This document shows positions 1 through 5,640 of a stretch of 5,640 nucleotides of DNA, piece after piece (within the stretch, counting starts at the first letter, position 1; each line of letters begins with the position of its first letter). A model generated the notes under the pieces. That model saw nothing but the letters and a program-made list of their open reading frames with translations, did no database searches and had not been told where the DNA came from. Source of the DNA: an uncultured Bacteroidales bacterium. GTDB taxonomy: Bacteria; Bacteroidota; Bacteroidia; Bacteroidales; Lentimicrobiaceae. The DNA lies in contig CALMDN010000469.1 in NCBI GenBank assembly GCA_937864935.1, positions 1 through 5,640 of the forward strand, read 5' to 3'. The translations under genes were made by a program, and so were the position numbers.

Positions 1-108
1 GTTTAGTTAAGGTTGAAAACAGAAAAAGTCTATTGAGTATCCTTCGACTCCGCTCAGGATGACTGTCAGTCTGAGCGGAGTCGAAGACATACACCCCCTT
101 AACTAAAC
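1..108. repeat. Nested inverted-repeat element, MITE- or REP-like
   Basis: A 12-bp perfect inverted repeat, GTTTAGTTAAGG at 1-12 and its exact complement at 97-108, encloses a 16-bp perfect inverted repeat. The inner arms are CTTCGACTCCGCTCAG at 42-57 and its complement at 71-86, separated by 13 bases. The inner loop itself contains the short palindrome GACTGTCAGTC (61-71). No ORF of note lies inside. The whole could fold into a long hairpin. It could be a small non-autonomous element with terminal repeats, or a REP-type palindrome that happens to be flanked by a shorter repeat. The left flank is outside the window, so a target-site duplication cannot be tested. The arms are seen directly; the mobile nature is inference. 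Confidence 0.7.
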
Positions 109-142
109 GACATTGAATCCGAAATCCGAAATAAATTTTGCC

Positions 143-150
143 TACCTTTG
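143..150 (+). promoter_or_regulatory. Putative metK promoter -7 box (Bacteroidota type)
   Basis: TACCTTTG matches the Bacteroidota sigma-ABfr -7 consensus TAnnTTTG. The nearest good upstream TTG (113-115) lies 27 bases away, longer than the usual spacing of roughly 17-23, so the -33 element is weak or absent. Transcription would start a few bases downstream, near 156, just ahead of the predicted riboswitch at 168. That placement supports the call and gives a leader of about 125 nt. Confidence 0.55.
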
Positions 151-167
151 CCGCATCGGTGAACCCG

Positions 168-220
168 TGATGGAAAAATTTGATTGATTGCAACCATTTA
201 AAAAAATGCTAAAGCAATTC
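168..220 (+). promoter_or_regulatory. SAM-II riboswitch aptamer upstream of metK
   Basis: The segment has the layout of the SAM-II (metA-motif) class, an H-type pseudoknot that binds S-adenosylmethionine. P1 is GATGG (169-173) with CCATT (194-198). The loop contains a U-rich stretch and ATTGCAA (187-193). An A-rich linker, TTAAAAAAA (198-206), follows, and then the highly conserved GCTAAAG (208-214). P2a can form from GCA (190-192) with TGC (207-209). P2b can form from GATTG (182-186) with CAATT (215-219), including one G-U pair. Order, spacing and the conserved TTGCA, AAAAA and GCTAAA blocks agree with the family as I remember it. The UGAUUU block in the first loop is the least well matched part (AAATTT here). 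SAM-II is known from Alphaproteobacteria and Bacteroidota, ahead of methionine and SAM genes. The adjacent SAM synthetase makes feedback repression by its product the expected role. No terminator hairpin is seen between it and the metK ATG, so translational control is more likely. Confidence 0.83.
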
Positions 221-259
221 CTGCCATTGATCAACCTTTCCTTTAACTACATTCAGTAA
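206..259 (+). CDS. Possible 17-codon leader ORF overlapping the riboswitch
   Basis: An ATG at 206-208 opens a short frame encoding [17 protein letters not shown], ending at TAA 257-259, 20 bases before the metK ATG and out of frame with it. Its first codons (ATG CTA AAG) are part of the conserved GCTAAAG block of the predicted SAM-II aptamer. Ligand-stabilised pseudoknot formation would therefore bury this start codon. No Shine-Dalgarno sequence precedes it, which is common in this phylum. An open frame this short arises easily by chance, and the overlap may simply reflect the conserved bases of the aptamer. Translation is not shown by the sequence. Confidence 0.25.
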   Translation: MLKQFLPLINLSFNYIQ

Positions 260-279
260 TCTCTAAATTCTATGTTATC

Positions 280-1605
280 ATGGCATATCTGTTTACTTCA
301 GAATCCGTATCGGAAGGGCATCCCGACAAGGTAGCCGACCAGATTTCCGATGCATTGCTTGACGAATTTCTCCGGTTTGACCCCAACTCAAAAGTTGCCT
401 GCGAAACCCTTGTAACCACCGGACTTACCGTTTGCAGCGGCGAAGTTCGCACCGAAGGTTACGTTGATCTCCACAAGGTGGTTCGTAAAACCATTGCGGA
501 TATCGGCTATACCAGAAACGAATACCGCTTCGAAGCAGAGTCGTGCGGGATAATTTCAACCATTCATGAGCAGTCGCAGGACATCAACCGTGGTGTTGTG
601 CGCGCAAACCCCGAAGACCAGGGCGCCGGTGACCAGGGAATGATGTTTGGTTACGCAACCCGCGACATGGACAATTTCATGCCCATGCCCATCGAACTGT
701 CGCACATGCTGCTGCAGGAACTGGCCGCGATCCGCAAGGAAGCGAAGGTGATGACCTACCTGAGGCCTGATTCCAAGTCGCAGGTAACGGTTGAATACGA
801 CGACAACAACCATCCGGTGAGGATAGACACCATCGTGATCTCAACCCAGCACGATGATTTTGCCGATAAATCGCTGCCCGAAGCCGAAGGCGATGAGAAA
901 ATGCGCCTCAGCATTGAGGACGACATACGAAACATCCTGATCCCCAGGGTGAAATCAAAATTACCGGAACGCATCAGCCGGTTGTTTGAAAGCAGTTTCA
1001 GGCTGCTGGTTAACCCGACCGGTAAATTTGTAATCGGTGGCCCGCATGGCGATACCGGTCTGACCGGACGCAAGATTATTGTTGACACCTATGGTGGCAA
1101 AGGAGCCCATGGCGGAGGTGCCTTTTCAGGAAAAGACCCTTCAAAAGTGGACCGTTCAGCAGCCTACGCAGCCCGTCACATCGCCAAAAACCTTGTGGCA
1201 GCCGGCGTGGCCGATGAGGTGCTGGTGCAGGTGGCTTATGCCATCGGCGTTGCCCGCCCGGTAGGACTTTACATCAACACCTACGGTACAGCCAAAGTGA
1301 AAGGGTTTACCGGTGAGCCCCTGACCGACGGAGAAATCGCGAAAGTGGTGAATGAGCTCTTCGACATGAGGCCTTATGCCATTGTGAACCGTTTCGGACT
1401 GCGCAACCCGGTTTATACCCCCACAGCAAGCTACGGCCATTTCGGGCGCGATGCCAGAAACACGGAAGTGGAAGTTTATTACAGCAACGGCGATACTTTC
1501 GACAAAGTGGTTGATGGTGAATTAAAACACTTTAAAACAGTGAAACTCTTCGCCTGGGAAGCACTTGATTATGTGCAGAAGGTAAAAGAAGCTTTCGGCA
1601 TCTGA
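280..1605 (+). CDS. metK: S-adenosylmethionine synthetase (methionine adenosyltransferase)
   Basis: This cytosolic enzyme converts ATP and L-methionine to S-adenosylmethionine, phosphate and pyrophosphate, supplying the methyl donor of the cell. The 441-residue product has the whole family architecture. The N-terminal [10 protein letters not shown] block (8-17) holds the catalytic His14 and metal-binding Asp16. The signature GAGDQG is at 115-120, [10 protein letters not shown] at 162-171, [13 protein letters not shown] at 253-265, and the phosphate-binding [19 protein letters not shown] at 278-296, with Lys285, Lys289 and Asp291 matching E. coli Lys265, Lys269 and Asp271. It is some 55 residues longer than the E. 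coli enzyme. The extra length lies mainly in an acidic insertion around 190-225 and an extended C-terminus, as is usual for Bacteroidota MetK. The start is fixed by the conserved [18 protein letters not shown]-terminus. An ATG at 272 is out of frame. There is no Shine-Dalgarno sequence. The gene is monocistronic, preceded by a SAM-II-like aptamer and followed by an intrinsic terminator, which points to feedback control by SAM. Confidence 0.98.
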   Translation: MAYLFTSESVSEGHPDKVADQISDALLDEFLRFDPNSKVACETLVTTGLTVCSGEVRTEGYVDLHKVVRKTIADIGYTRNEYRFEAESCGIISTIHEQSQDINRGVVRANPEDQGAGDQGMMFGYATRDMDNFMPMPIELSHMLLQELAAIRKEAKVMTYLRPDSKSQVTVEYDDNNHPVRIDTIVISTQHDDFADKSLPEAEGDEKMRLSIEDDIRNILIPRVKSKLPERISRLFESSFRLLVNPTGKFVIGGPHGDTGLTGRKIIVDTYGGKGAHGGGAFSGKDPSKVDRSAAYAARHIAKNLVAAGVADEVLVQVAYAIGVARPVGLYINTYGTAKVKGFTGEPLTDGEIAKVVNELFDMRPYAIVNRFGLRNPVYTPTASYGHFGRDARNTEVEVYYSNGDTFDKVVDGELKHFKTVKLFAWEALDYVQKVKEAFGI

Positions 1606-1628
1606 ATCTGATTGAAAGACAGATAGTT

Positions 1629-1659
1629 AAAAAAAGCCCCGCTTTTGGCGGGGCTTTTT
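1629..1659. terminator. Bidirectional intrinsic terminator between convergent genes
   Basis: A 7-bp GC-rich stem, GCCCCGC (1636-1642) with GCGGGGC (1648-1654) around a five-base loop, is flanked by seven A (1629-1635) and five T (1655-1659). It therefore has a U-tract in the RNA from either strand. It sits 24 bases after the metK stop and 45 bases past the stop of the converging minus-strand gene, so it can end both transcripts. Confidence 0.93.
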
Positions 1660-1703
1660 ACATTAAGTCAAACAAGTATTCCGAGTTTTACGGGTTTTGA
1701 GAA

Positions 1704-2837
1704 TTAACGCTTAACAACGAATTTTCGTGTGATGGCAGCAGAATTATTGAGCATCAGTGAGTAAAAATAGATTCCGTTCTTAAGGTTACTGACATTAATG
1801 TTTGCTTTTCCTTCGGTTTTGTCAAGAACTATTTCATCAACAACCGTGCCTAAAAGGCTGGTTATTTTAACTTTTGCACCGGTTGAAGCAGACGGAAGCC
1901 TGTAGTTAAAGCTTATACTGCTGGTAGCAGGGTTCGGGAATGCTGCAGAGACTTCAGGACTGCTTACAGAAAAATCTTCCAATCCGACATATCCGATAAT
2001 ATAATTGACCACGAAAGACAAGGTATCGTTTGGATTGTCCACATTGTAAACGGTAAACCTGACTTTTGATGCACCCTGAACACCACCATGGGTATAATCG
2101 CCACGGAATGATTCATCGGAAGCACCGGAAGCGAGGATTACTGCTTCGGGGGTGTCAAACACAAAGGGCGGATAGCAGGAAGGGCCCCAGCAGATATTTG
2201 AAGAAGTGGTCTCCAACAGGCTAAGGTCATATTTGCGGACCTTGGCATTGATGGAAATGGTATTGATATTTTTAACGATGGCGGCAATTTCAGAAGGATC
2301 GTGGTTAGGTTCATTCTGAATGGTAATCTCCTGGTTGTTGGTAATCACAGAACCTGCATAGCTAACTTCGAAGGAATTGGCAGCGATGTTGGCTATGGTA
2401 TAGTTCACAATAATCCAGGTTGAATCGGCCGGATTGTTGACATCAAAAAAGGAGAACATTATCCTGGAGGTACCCAGCGCCCCACCATGGGTATAGTCAC
2501 CCCTGAAGGTACTGTTGGTTGTTCCCGCATCCATGCGGACTGCCTCAGGAGTTTCGTAAACAAACGGAGGATAGCAGGATGCACCCCAGCATACATTCGC
2601 ACTGGTTCCTTCCACAAGGGTCAGATCTGTATGTCTGACTTTTACATCCATTCCGTTGTTGCTGTTGTTGAGGACAATCAGTGAAAGTTCAACCGGATCG
2701 TGGTCAGGACCGTAGTTGATGTACAATTCCGATCCGTTACCAACGGGATCATCTCCGTTATACAGCAGCAGCGACTGAGCTTTCAGCCCTGCAGCAAGGG
2801 TTAACAGGAGAACTATTAAGGGTAAAGTCTTTTTCAT
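1704..2837 (-). CDS. Secreted T9SS cargo protein with two tandem CWGxSCYPPFV domains
   Basis: The 377-residue product starts with a classic signal peptide (MKKTLPLIVLLLTLAAGLKA, likely cut before Gln21). It ends in a type A T9SS sorting domain from about residue 299 (AAFPNPATSSISF through NLKNGIYFYSL to the basic end RKFVVKR), so it should cross the outer membrane and be released or surface-anchored. Between these lie two copies of one domain of about 100 residues, 46-146 and 179-279, aligned without gaps at a constant offset of 133 with about half the positions identical by hand count. Each copy holds CWGxSCYPPFV (Cys83/Cys88 and Cys216/Cys221, a plausible disulfide), TPEAV, FRGDYTHGG and NPxD...VNY, suggesting beta-sandwich modules. 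Similar CWG/SCxPP modules occur, from memory, in Bacteroidota exported proteins including Omp28-like ones. No catalytic motif is recognised and the function is unknown. The start at 2837 was chosen over an in-frame ATG at 2972 because it begins the signal peptide and follows a good promoter match. The gene is divergent from the Omp28-like gene. Confidence 0.88.
   Translation of the reverse strand: MKKTLPLIVLLLTLAAGLKAQSLLLYNGDDPVGNGSELYINYGPDHDPVELSLIVLNNSNNGMDVKVRHTDLTLVEGTSANVCWGASCYPPFVYETPEAVRMDAGTTNSTFRGDYTHGGALGTSRIMFSFFDVNNPADSTWIIVNYTIANIAANSFEVSYAGSVITNNQEITIQNEPNHDPSEIAAIVKNINTISINAKVRKYDLSLLETTSSNICWGPSCYPPFVFDTPEAVILASGASDESFRGDYTHGGVQGASKVRFTVYNVDNPNDTLSFVVNYIIGYVGLEDFSVSSPEVSAAFPNPATSSISFNYRLPSASTGAKVKITSLLGTVVDEIVLDKTEGKANINVSNLKNGIYFYSLMLNNSAAITRKFVVKR
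2001..2702 (-). repeat. Two gap-free tandem repeats in the coding sequence
   Basis: Bases 2400-2702 (residues 46-146) and 2001-2303 (residues 179-279) encode the two copies of the CWGxSCYPPFV domain. The repeat period is 399 bases. DNA identity survives in blocks such as CCACCATGGGTATA on the plus strand (2083-2096 and 2482-2495), while much of the rest has diverged. This indicates an older intragenic duplication rather than a recent one. Confidence 0.85.
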
Positions 2838-2878
2838 TATCTGCTGTATTAATAAACAATCATTTATCAAAAATTGTG

Positions 2879-2913
2879 CTAAAGGTAATTGCACAGTCAC
2901 AGAAATCACAAAA
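2879..2913 (-). promoter_or_regulatory. Putative promoter of the duplicated-domain protein gene
   Basis: Read on the minus strand, TTTTG (2913-2909) is followed after 21 bases by TACCTTTAG (2887-2879). This fits the Bacteroidota -33 TTG and -7 TAnnTTTG pattern with normal spacing; the last G of the -7 box is replaced by A. The predicted transcription start near 2873 gives a leader of about 35 nt to the ATG at 2837, and it excludes the longer reading frame that begins at 2972. Confidence 0.6.
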
Positions 2914-2922
2914 TTTGTTAAA

Positions 2923-3039
2923 CATGTTGAAAATAAACGGAATAACAAACAATTGCAAGTGTGAACGAGCAAAACTAAGTAATTAAGTATTTACAGGGCC
3001 GAAATTCTTTGAAATAATTTTTAAAAACTTTTCAACATG
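2923..3039. promoter_or_regulatory. 11-bp inverted repeat spanning the divergent promoter region
   Basis: CATGTTGAAAA at 2923-2933 is the exact reverse complement of TTTTCAACATG at 3029-3039. Each copy therefore reads TTTTCAACATG toward its own gene in the divergent pair, just upstream of the predicted -33 region on the minus side and overlapping the expected -33 position on the plus side. It could be a paired regulator site serving both genes. The repeat is seen directly; the binding role is inference, and in AT-rich DNA chance is possible. Confidence 0.35.
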
Positions 3040-3061
3040 AAAGAGCAATTAAAAAAATACT

Positions 3062-3069
3062 GATCTTTG
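3062..3069 (+). promoter_or_regulatory. Weak candidate -7 box of the Omp28-like gene
   Basis: GATCTTTG matches TAnnTTTG except at its first base and lies 30 bases before the ATG at 3100, a normal distance. No TTG is found at the expected -33 position; ATG (3037-3039), within the inverted repeat, occupies that place. The long in-frame alternative start at 3067 would overlap this box. Confidence 0.35.
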
Positions 3070-3099
3070 TGTCTGCAACAAATTTTTAAATCACACACT

Positions 3100-4755
3100 A
3101 TGAAAAAATTAGCTCTTTACACCTTGTTAATAACTCTGTCATTGCCTGTATTCAGCCAATCGCAACGTCTTGTGCTGCTTGAGCATTTCACCCAGGCAAG
3201 CTGTGGCCCTTGTGCCACCTACAATCCTACCATCCACAACCTGCTGGTGGCCAATCCCGATAAAATCACCTCCATCAGCGTGCATACGAGCTGGCCGGGC
3301 TACGATCCGATGTACAACCACAATACTGTGGATGCCGGTGCCCGCACCTCTTATTATGGTGTAACGAGCGTTCCGAATTCTGTACTCGACGGCAATTACT
3401 ACAACGGTCATCCCAACGGGTGGAACATCAACACCGTGAATGCCAGGTACGCTGTTCCTTCCCCTTTCAGTCTGTACATCAATCAGGAGTTATCTGCCGG
3501 CAACGACACCCTGTTTGTAACCATGCTGATTGAGGCTACGGCTGATGTTACCGGCCCGATTTCGGCTTACATGACCGTCATCGAGAAACACGTTCACTTC
3601 AACACCGCACCGGGCAGCAACGGAGAAAAGGACTTCTACAATGTGATGAAAAAACTGCTGCCGACCAAAACCGGCATTGCCCTGCCCACCCCGATGGTAA
3701 CGGGTGACTATGTGATTCTGCAGTCGTACTGGGCACTTGCCAACGTGTATGACATTGATGAACTGAGCATCGTGGGCTTCGTTCAGAATCCGACAACCAA
3801 AGAGGTTCATCAGTCGGCCAACCTTCAGCTGGAACCGGTTATGGCACTGCACAACAACGATGTGGAGCTCACCGGCTTTACCAACATGATTGAAAAATAC
3901 TGTGAATCCACCTTCACCCCCGAGTTCAGCATCCGTAACAACGGCAATTCACCCATCACCAGCCTGGCAATACGGTATCAGGTGAACGATGAAGAAATCC
4001 ACGATTTCGCCTGGAGCGGCAACCTGCCATTTCTTGGCAAAACCAGCATTCAGCTTCCCGAAGTTCTCTTTAACCTCCAGGCAGAGAATGAGCTCAAAGT
4101 TTACGTGGATGCCGTTAACGGGGTTGCAGACAATTATCATAAAAACGACACCCTTACCCATGCCTTCGTCCCCGCAGTGGTTGCTTCAAGAAACGTACAG
4201 ATCAAGATCCGCACCGACAATTTCCCCGAAGAGGTAACCTGGGACATTAAAAACAGTGCCGATGAGGTGGTCTCCTCGGGCGGGCCCTATGAGCTTACCA
4301 ACACCGTTTACACCCACGACGATGTCCTCCCGTTAGACGACTGCTATGAATTTACCGTTTATGATGCCGGTGGCAACGGACTGTGCTGTTCAAACGGAAC
4401 GGGATTCTACAGCCTGAAATCGGGTTCAGTTACCATTGCCCAGGGCACCCAGTTCGGAGCCGAGGTTTTTGCTCAGTTTGATGTGGTCAGCGTCGGAACA
4501 GAAGACCCCGACTTCAGCGGCGGATTCAGGATTTATCCCAATCCGGCCAGGAACAGCATGACCCTTGAACCCCGGACCGACCTCAGCAAAAAAGCCAGGG
4601 TCACCATCTTCAATCCGCTGGGACAGGAAATTTACAAGACTGAAACTTCCGGGAAACTGAATGTTGACACCGGCAACTGGAAAGAGGGTGTTTACCTCAT
4701 CCGGATTGAGCAGGGCAATCAGCTCAGCAATCACAAAATCAGTGTGGTTAGATAG
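3100..4755 (+). CDS. Omp28-like secreted thioredoxin-fold protein with T9SS sorting domain
   Basis: The 551-residue product begins with a signal peptide (MKKLALYTLLITLSLPVFS, likely cut before Gln20). An N-terminal thioredoxin-like region follows: RLVLLEHFTQASCGPCATYNP (23-43) with the redox motif Cys35-Gly-Pro-Cys38, HTSWPGYDPMYN (62-73), and TSVPNSVLDG (89-98), whose Pro92 fits the usual cis-proline. This arrangement is typical of the Omp28-related outer membrane protein family of Bacteroidota. The middle (about 125-360) is predicted beta-rich. A module at about 366-462 (RTDNFPEEVTWDI, CYEFTVYDAGGNGLCCSNG) resembles a repeated extracellular domain of this phylum and has a Cys pair at 429-430. 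The type A T9SS sorting domain runs from about 475 (GGFRIYPNPARNSM) to GVYLIRIEQGN and a basic end. The protein should be exported to the surface or medium. Thiol-disulfide activity is inferred from CGPC only, and the substrate is unknown. The start at 3100 was chosen over 3067 because it begins the signal peptide. Confidence 0.87.
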   Translation: MKKLALYTLLITLSLPVFSQSQRLVLLEHFTQASCGPCATYNPTIHNLLVANPDKITSISVHTSWPGYDPMYNHNTVDAGARTSYYGVTSVPNSVLDGNYYNGHPNGWNINTVNARYAVPSPFSLYINQELSAGNDTLFVTMLIEATADVTGPISAYMTVIEKHVHFNTAPGSNGEKDFYNVMKKLLPTKTGIALPTPMVTGDYVILQSYWALANVYDIDELSIVGFVQNPTTKEVHQSANLQLEPVMALHNNDVELTGFTNMIEKYCESTFTPEFSIRNNGNSPITSLAIRYQVNDEEIHDFAWSGNLPFLGKTSIQLPEVLFNLQAENELKVYVDAVNGVADNYHKNDTLTHAFVPAVVASRNVQIKIRTDNFPEEVTWDIKNSADEVVSSGGPYELTNTVYTHDDVLPLDDCYEFTVYDAGGNGLCCSNGTGFYSLKSGSVTIAQGTQFGAEVFAQFDVVSVGTEDPDFSGGFRIYPNPARNSMTLEPRTDLSKKARVTIFNPLGQEIYKTETSGKLNVDTGNWKEGVYLIRIEQGNQLSNHKISVVR

Positions 4756-4806
4756 GCAGTAAACCTAATACCTGCGAAAAGGCCTTCTGAGTTCAGTTGG
4801 TTTTGG

Positions 4807-4869
4807 CTTCGACTCCGCTCAGCCTGACATTTCATTTTCAATGTTTTGTCATGTTGAGCGGATTCTTTT
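4807..4869. repeat. Dispersed repeat, inverted pair in the convergent spacer
   Basis: CTTCGACTCCGCTCAG at 4807-4822 is identical to 42-57 and to the complement of 71-86. In each copy TGAC follows after two variable bases. Facing it is a diverged copy: 4847-4865 pairs with 4811-4829 at 16 of 19 positions, giving a stem with a loop of 17 bases. The element lies 51 bases past the stop of the Omp28-like gene. The rest of the 4756-5004 spacer holds only a short direct repeat, ATGTTGAG (4851-4858 and 4872-4879), a weak hairpin near 4988-5005, and no gene. The hairpin may protect or end the upstream mRNA, but it lacks a T-tract. Confidence 0.7.
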
Positions 4870-4987
4870 ATATGTTGAGTCTGGCACCTGAAACATTGAA
4901 ACAGGTAACTATTCCGGTCATCGCGAAACATATACATTTCCAGGCATTTGGCACAACTTCACACAGAAAGTGATATAAAATGGTTTC

Positions 4988-5005
4988 AACAGGAAAAATC
5001 CTGTT
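4988..5005 (-). terminator. Short hairpin at the hutU stop codon, weak terminator candidate
   Basis: AACAGGA (4988-4994) and TCCTGTT (4999-5005) form a perfect 7-bp stem with a four-base loop. It overlaps the last base of the hutU TGA stop (5007-5005, read on the minus strand). The stem is only moderately GC-rich. After it, the minus strand continues GAAACCATTTTATA, not a clean U-tract, so termination efficiency is doubtful. Confidence 0.35.
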
Positions 5006-5640
5006 CAGAATATCCTGTCAATCAGGGCGTCATCGGCAAAATTCGGAAGCGTTACCCTGAGCAGTGGCTCTGCCTCCATGGCGCGTTTGATGGCGAAAAT
5101 GGCTTCGTGATTGCGTGCCCAGGAACGGCGGGAGATGCCATTGTTCACGTCCCAGTGAAGCATGGAACGCAGGCGGCGGTCGCTGTCGGTGCTGCCGTCG
5201 AGCAACATTCCGAAGCCCCCGTTGATCACTTCACCCCATCCTACCCCACCACCATTGTGGATCGAAACCCAGGTAGCCCCCCGGAATGAATCGCCGATCA
5301 CATTCTGTATGGCCATATCGGCGGTAAAACTGCTTCCGTCATAGATATTGGAAGTTTCCCTGAAGGGAGAGTCGGTACCCGACACATCGTGGTGATCGCG
5401 TCCCAGCACAACCGGCGCTGAGATACGTCCTTCGGCAATGGCCTTGTTGAATGCTGCTGCTATGCTGGTGCGTCCTTCGCAATCGGCATACAGAATGCGG
5501 GCCTGGGAACCAACCACCAGCCTGTTGGCCTTGGCTCCCCTGATCCACTGAATGTTGTCCTTCATCTGCTGGCTGATTTCCACCGGTGAGGAGGCTGCAA
5601 TCTCTTCAAGCACCTGCATGGCGATGTGGTCGGTGACATC
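5005..5640 (-). CDS. hutU: Urocanate hydratase, C-terminal part, cut by the right edge
   Basis: Urocanase adds water to urocanate to give 4-imidazolone-5-propanoate, the second step of histidine degradation, in the cytosol with tightly bound NAD+. The 211 visible residues are the C-terminal part; the frame is open to base 5640 (DVTDHIA precedes the first visible Met), so the true start lies outside the window. Recognisable blocks are RLVVGSQARILYADCEGR, APVVLGRDHHDVSGTDSP followed by FRETSNIYDG, GATWVSIHNGGGVGWGEV with the glycine loop that contacts NAD+ in this family, INGGFGMLLDG, and the end TLPNFADDALIDRIF. The GRDHHDVSGTDSPFRETSN form differs from the classical bacterial GRDHLDxGSVASP form. 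It resembles the longer type (roughly 660-680 residues) found in Bacteroidota and animals. The gene converges on the Omp28-like gene; no other hut gene is in view, and its promoter is not visible. Confidence 0.95.
   Translation of the reverse strand, partial: DVTDHIAMQVLEEIAASSPVEISQQMKDNIQWIRGAKANRLVVGSQARILYADCEGRTSIAAAFNKAIAEGRISAPVVLGRDHHDVSGTDSPFRETSNIYDGSSFTADMAIQNVIGDSFRGATWVSIHNGGGVGWGEVINGGFGMLLDGSTDSDRRLRSMLHWDVNNGISRRSWARNHEAIFAIKRAMEAEPLLRVTLPNFADDALIDRIF

Noticed and set aside
260..279. Ribosome binding site ahead of metK.
   Set aside because: No purine-rich Shine-Dalgarno sequence is present; this is normal for Bacteroidota, so nothing was annotated.
2838..2972. N-terminal extension of the minus-strand secreted protein to an ATG at 2972.
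   Set aside because: It would place 45 residues ahead of a textbook signal peptide and would cover the predicted promoter at 2879-2913.
3067..3099. Upstream in-frame start of the Omp28-like gene at 3067.
   Set aside because: It adds 11 residues before the signal peptide MKKLALYTLL and overlaps the candidate -7 box.
4886..4906. ACCTG...CAGGT inverted pair in the spacer as a possible terminator.
   Set aside because: Only a 5-bp stem with an 11-base loop and no T-tract follows; too weak to call.
4731..4937. 68-codon minus-strand frame in the convergent spacer.
   Set aside because: It runs through the dispersed palindromic repeat (giving AERSRSQ) and into the 3' end of the Omp28-like gene; it has no domain or protein-like composition.
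4948..5289. 113-codon plus-strand frame opposite hutU.
   Set aside because: It is the antisense shadow of well-conserved urocanase sequence and resembles no known protein.
1..5640. CRISPR array, tRNA, rRNA or insertion-sequence transposase.
   Set aside because: No regularly spaced repeats, no cloverleaf or rRNA-like conserved stretch, and no transposase-like protein were seen on either strand.

Overview
The window looks like chromosomal DNA of a Bacteroidota bacterium (Bacteroidetes/Flavobacteriia-type). The evidence is two secreted proteins with type IX secretion (T9SS) type A C-terminal sorting domains, promoter boxes of the TAnnTTTG form, no Shine-Dalgarno sequences ahead of the starts, a long-form MetK, and a dispersed CTTCGACTCCGCTCAG repeat that I associate with this phylum from memory. 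No mobile element, CRISPR array, rRNA or tRNA was seen.

Layout from left to right. Positions 1-108 hold a nested inverted repeat, with a 12-bp outer arm and a 16-bp inner arm. Positions 109-279 are the metK leader: a TACCTTTG promoter box, then a structure matching the SAM-II riboswitch, then a 17-codon leader ORF whose ATG lies inside the riboswitch core. metK (S-adenosylmethionine synthetase) fills 280-1605 and is followed by a strong intrinsic terminator that can act in both directions. Next comes a minus-strand gene (1704-2837) for a secreted protein with two gap-free copies of a domain carrying the CWGxSCYPPFV motif, plus a T9SS sorting domain. A 262-bp divergent intergenic region separates it from a plus-strand gene (3100-4755) for a secreted Omp28-like thioredoxin-fold protein with a CGPC motif and a T9SS sorting domain. 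A 249-bp convergent spacer (4756-5004) holds a second copy of the dispersed inverted repeat. The window ends in the 3' part of hutU (urocanate hydratase) on the minus strand, cut by the right edge.

The four genes alternate in strand (+, -, +, -), so each is probably its own transcription unit. The tightest logic is at metK: the enzyme makes SAM and its leader carries a SAM-sensing structure, which implies feedback control. The two divergent genes share a promoter region containing an 11-bp inverted repeat and encode the same class of exported protein, so co-regulation is possible but unproven. hutU belongs to histidine degradation and has no evident link to the other genes.

I do not see a convincing undescribed multi-gene system. 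The items most worth checking are the SAM-II/leader-ORF arrangement and the duplicated Cys-motif protein.
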